Source: Gammaproteobacteria bacterium (GTDB lineage: Bacteria > Pseudomonadota > Gammaproteobacteria > Pseudomonadales > Porticoccaceae). Taken from it: a DNA stretch of 64,000 nt. The stretch's first letter is position 1. Each line of letters begins with the position of its first letter. Location of the stretch: contig JADJET010000003.1 in the NCBI GenBank assembly GCA_016708925.1, positions 124,001 to 188,000 on the forward strand, in the 5' to 3' direction. The translations under genes and the position numbers were made by a program. A model generated the notes under the pieces. It was given only the letters and a program-made list of their open reading frames with translations, was not told the origin of the DNA and made no database searches. This document shows positions 62,666-64,000 of the stretch, one piece after another.

Positions 62666-62690
62666 ATGACAGGTTATCGGACCCCCATGA
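62651..62690 (+). repeat. 21-bp tandem duplication around a start codon
   Basis: GGTTATCGGACTGCCATGA (62651-62669) is repeated as GGTTATCGGACCCCCATGA (62672-62690), period 21 bases, so two in-frame ATGs, each with the same upstream context, precede the YejM-like protein. Confidence 0.7.
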
Positions 62691-64000
62691 AGCGCCATCT
62701 GATCGTTTTCTACCTGTTCGGATTTGCCGCGCTGGTCGCCATCTGTGTGTGCAACGACGCCCAGCTGACCGCGGCCCGGGACTGGTTGCACGTCTATCCG
62801 CTCCTGCTGCTCGCGACCTACCCGGCGATGTATCTGGCGCCGGCGGCGCTGCTGAGCGCGCTGGCCGCCGCCTTCGGTGCCGGACGACCCCGGATGGTCG
62901 CCGGGGTTTCCATTGCGGCGCTGACGACGGTGGCGATTCTGCTCCACGCTGATCTGACCCTGTATGCGCTCTATAGTTTCCATTTCAATGCCTTTGTGTG
63001 GAATGTCATCTCAACGCCCGGCGGCATGGCCTCCCTGGGCTTCGATCAGTTATCGGTGGTCAGCTTGGCTGCGATGCTGGGCGCGGCGGTCGCCGCGGTC
63101 TGGGCGCTCTGGCTGCTGGCGGGTGTCGCCGCCCGCCGGCTGCGGGTCCGGCTGTCGGTACTGGCAACGCTGTTTCTGCTGCTGACGCTCAGCGAGCGCG
63201 GTGTTTATGCGGCCAGCTATTTTTTTTCCAACGGCGAGGTGCTGGGTCTCGCGTCAAGTTTTCCACTGTACCAGCCGACCAAGGCCACCGGGTTGATGGA
63301 GCGGCTCGGGTACCAGCGCAAACAGGGCGGCATGGTCAAGTTCGCAGTCTCGGAAAACAGCAAGATCCACTATCCCCTGACGCCGCTGAGTGTCCGCCCC
63401 GGCGTCAAACCGCCGAACATCATTATGCTGGTGGTGGAATCCCTGCGCGCCGACATGCTCACTCCGGAGATCATGCCCCAATTGTGGCGGTTCTCATCCG
63501 GCGCGCTGCGCTTCAATCACCATTACAGCGGCGGCAATGGCACGCGCCAGGGCCTGTTCGCGCTGTTCTATGGTCTCTATGGCAACAACTGGGATCGTTT
63601 CCTGCGCGATCGCACGGCCCCGGTGCTGTTTTCGGTACTCGACCAATATCACTATCAGCGCCTGGCGATCACCAGCGCGTCCTTCACCTACCCCGAGTTC
63701 GATCAGACCATTTTCGCAAGCTTCAAGCCCGACGAGCTGGTGCAGGACAGCGAGGGCGCGCCCTGGGAGCGCGACCTGCGCAACGTCGACCGCCTGCTGG
63801 CATCGCTGCCAGCACCTGCCGAGAAAGCGGCCGCGCCCGGGCGGCCGCAGTTCCGTTTCATGTTCTTCGAATCCACCCATGCCCGCTATGACTTCCCCGC
63901 CAGTGCCGTCATTCGTCCGGACTACCTCAAGTCCGTCGATTACCTGAAGCTATCGCCGGCCTACCTGCGGGACAATCTCGCCGCCTTCAAGAACCGCTAC
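62666..64000 (+). CDS. YejM/DUF3413-like membrane sulfatase-fold protein, cut by window edge
   Basis: At least 445 residues; the frame is open to the right edge. ATGs at 62666 and 62687 are both possible (tandem duplication). Five TM helices occupy the first about 190 residues (LIVFYLFGFAALVAICVCND...). An AP-fold domain follows: PPNIIMLVVESLRADML, YSGGNGTRQGLFALFYGLYG (nucleophile region, threonine replaced context GNGTRQG) and FMFFESTHARYDFP. This matches YejM/PbgA-type proteins, which bind lipid A or cardiolipin and, through LapB/FtsH, tune LPS synthesis; some have lost catalysis. Divergent from the LtaS-like operon. Confidence 0.85.
   Translation, partial: MTGYRTPMKRHLIVFYLFGFAALVAICVCNDAQLTAARDWLHVYPLLLLATYPAMYLAPAALLSALAAAFGAGRPRMVAGVSIAALTTVAILLHADLTLYALYSFHFNAFVWNVISTPGGMASLGFDQLSVVSLAAMLGAAVAAVWALWLLAGVAARRLRVRLSVLATLFLLLTLSERGVYAASYFFSNGEVLGLASSFPLYQPTKATGLMERLGYQRKQGGMVKFAVSENSKIHYPLTPLSVRPGVKPPNIIMLVVESLRADMLTPEIMPQLWRFSSGALRFNHHYSGGNGTRQGLFALFYGLYGNNWDRFLRDRTAPVLFSVLDQYHYQRLAITSASFTYPEFDQTIFASFKPDELVQDSEGAPWERDLRNVDRLLASLPAPAEKAAAPGRPQFRFMFFESTHARYDFPASAVIRPDYLKSVDYLKLSPAYLRDNLAAFKNRY

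Noticed and set aside
62385..62669. 94-codon frame between the LtaS-like and YejM-like genes
   Set aside because: No ribosome-binding site, no conserved sequence, and it occupies the divergent promoter region.

Overview
The window is GC-rich, densely coded DNA, most likely from the chromosome of a gammaproteobacterium. It encodes the outer-membrane assembly lipoprotein BamC, the CmoA/CmoB tRNA-modifying pair, the rRNA methyltransferase RsmJ, the polymerase III chi subunit, the LPS exporters LptF/LptG and the LapD/LapG biofilm switch. No species is assigned, because there is no rRNA or other marker I could place.

Left end (1-6.1 kb): seven genes on the minus strand, several overlapping by 4 bases, form a lipid/glycan cluster. 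They encode two paralogous glycosyltransferases, a sulfotransferase, a diacylglycerol-kinase-type lipid kinase, a Tam41-like nucleotidyltransferase, a 2OG-Fe(II) oxygenase and a 4'-phosphopantetheinyl transferase cut by the window edge. A low-complexity G-rich stretch (6.1-6.8 kb) precedes it. From 6.8 to 10.6 kb lie nhaD, remnants of an IS3 transposase and an Rhs protein, rsmJ, a small leucine-rich lipoprotein, and an AT-rich spacer with DnaA-box-like sites.

Core region (10.6-38.4 kb): purC, an MBL-fold hydrolase, bamC and dapA; tRNA-Ala and gltX; the divergent lapD/lapG pair; a three-gene MNIO operon (hvfA-hvfB-hvfC type) whose small secreted precursor carries four EGxCG motifs; an RDD protein; lptF-lptG; pepA-holC-small protein-valS; an acyl-CoA synthetase; a pyrimidine-dimer glycosylase; and a seven-gene suf operon (sufBCDS, an A-type carrier, sufT, sufE) divergent from its Rrf2 regulator across a 33-base imperfect palindrome.

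Accessory stretch (38.4-44.4 kb): a frameshifted pseudopilin, a small protein, an orphan XRE regulator, 1.3 kb of mostly non-coding DNA with palindromes, a SNF2 helicase with a one-base frameshift, an IS5-type remnant and tRNA-Arg. Then cmoA-cmoB, an M16C metallopeptidase, REP-like palindromes, an alpha/beta hydrolase and a PA2779/PA2778-type pair (44.5-51.9 kb).

Mobile region (51.9-56.6 kb): a perfect 34-base palindrome, two integron-type gene cassettes each closed by an attC-like site, with no integrase in the window, a REP-associated (RAYT) transposase and the tail of a second one, a YjdM/PhnA protein and a DUF3617 protein.

Right end (56.6-64 kb): a DinB-like protein, then an envelope cluster of three membrane-anchored alkaline-phosphatase-superfamily transferases (LtaS/YejM-like; the last is cut by the edge) and a PAP2 phosphatase. 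Best candidates for unusual biology are the EGxCG-peptide MNIO operon, the left-end lipid cluster and the cassette array.
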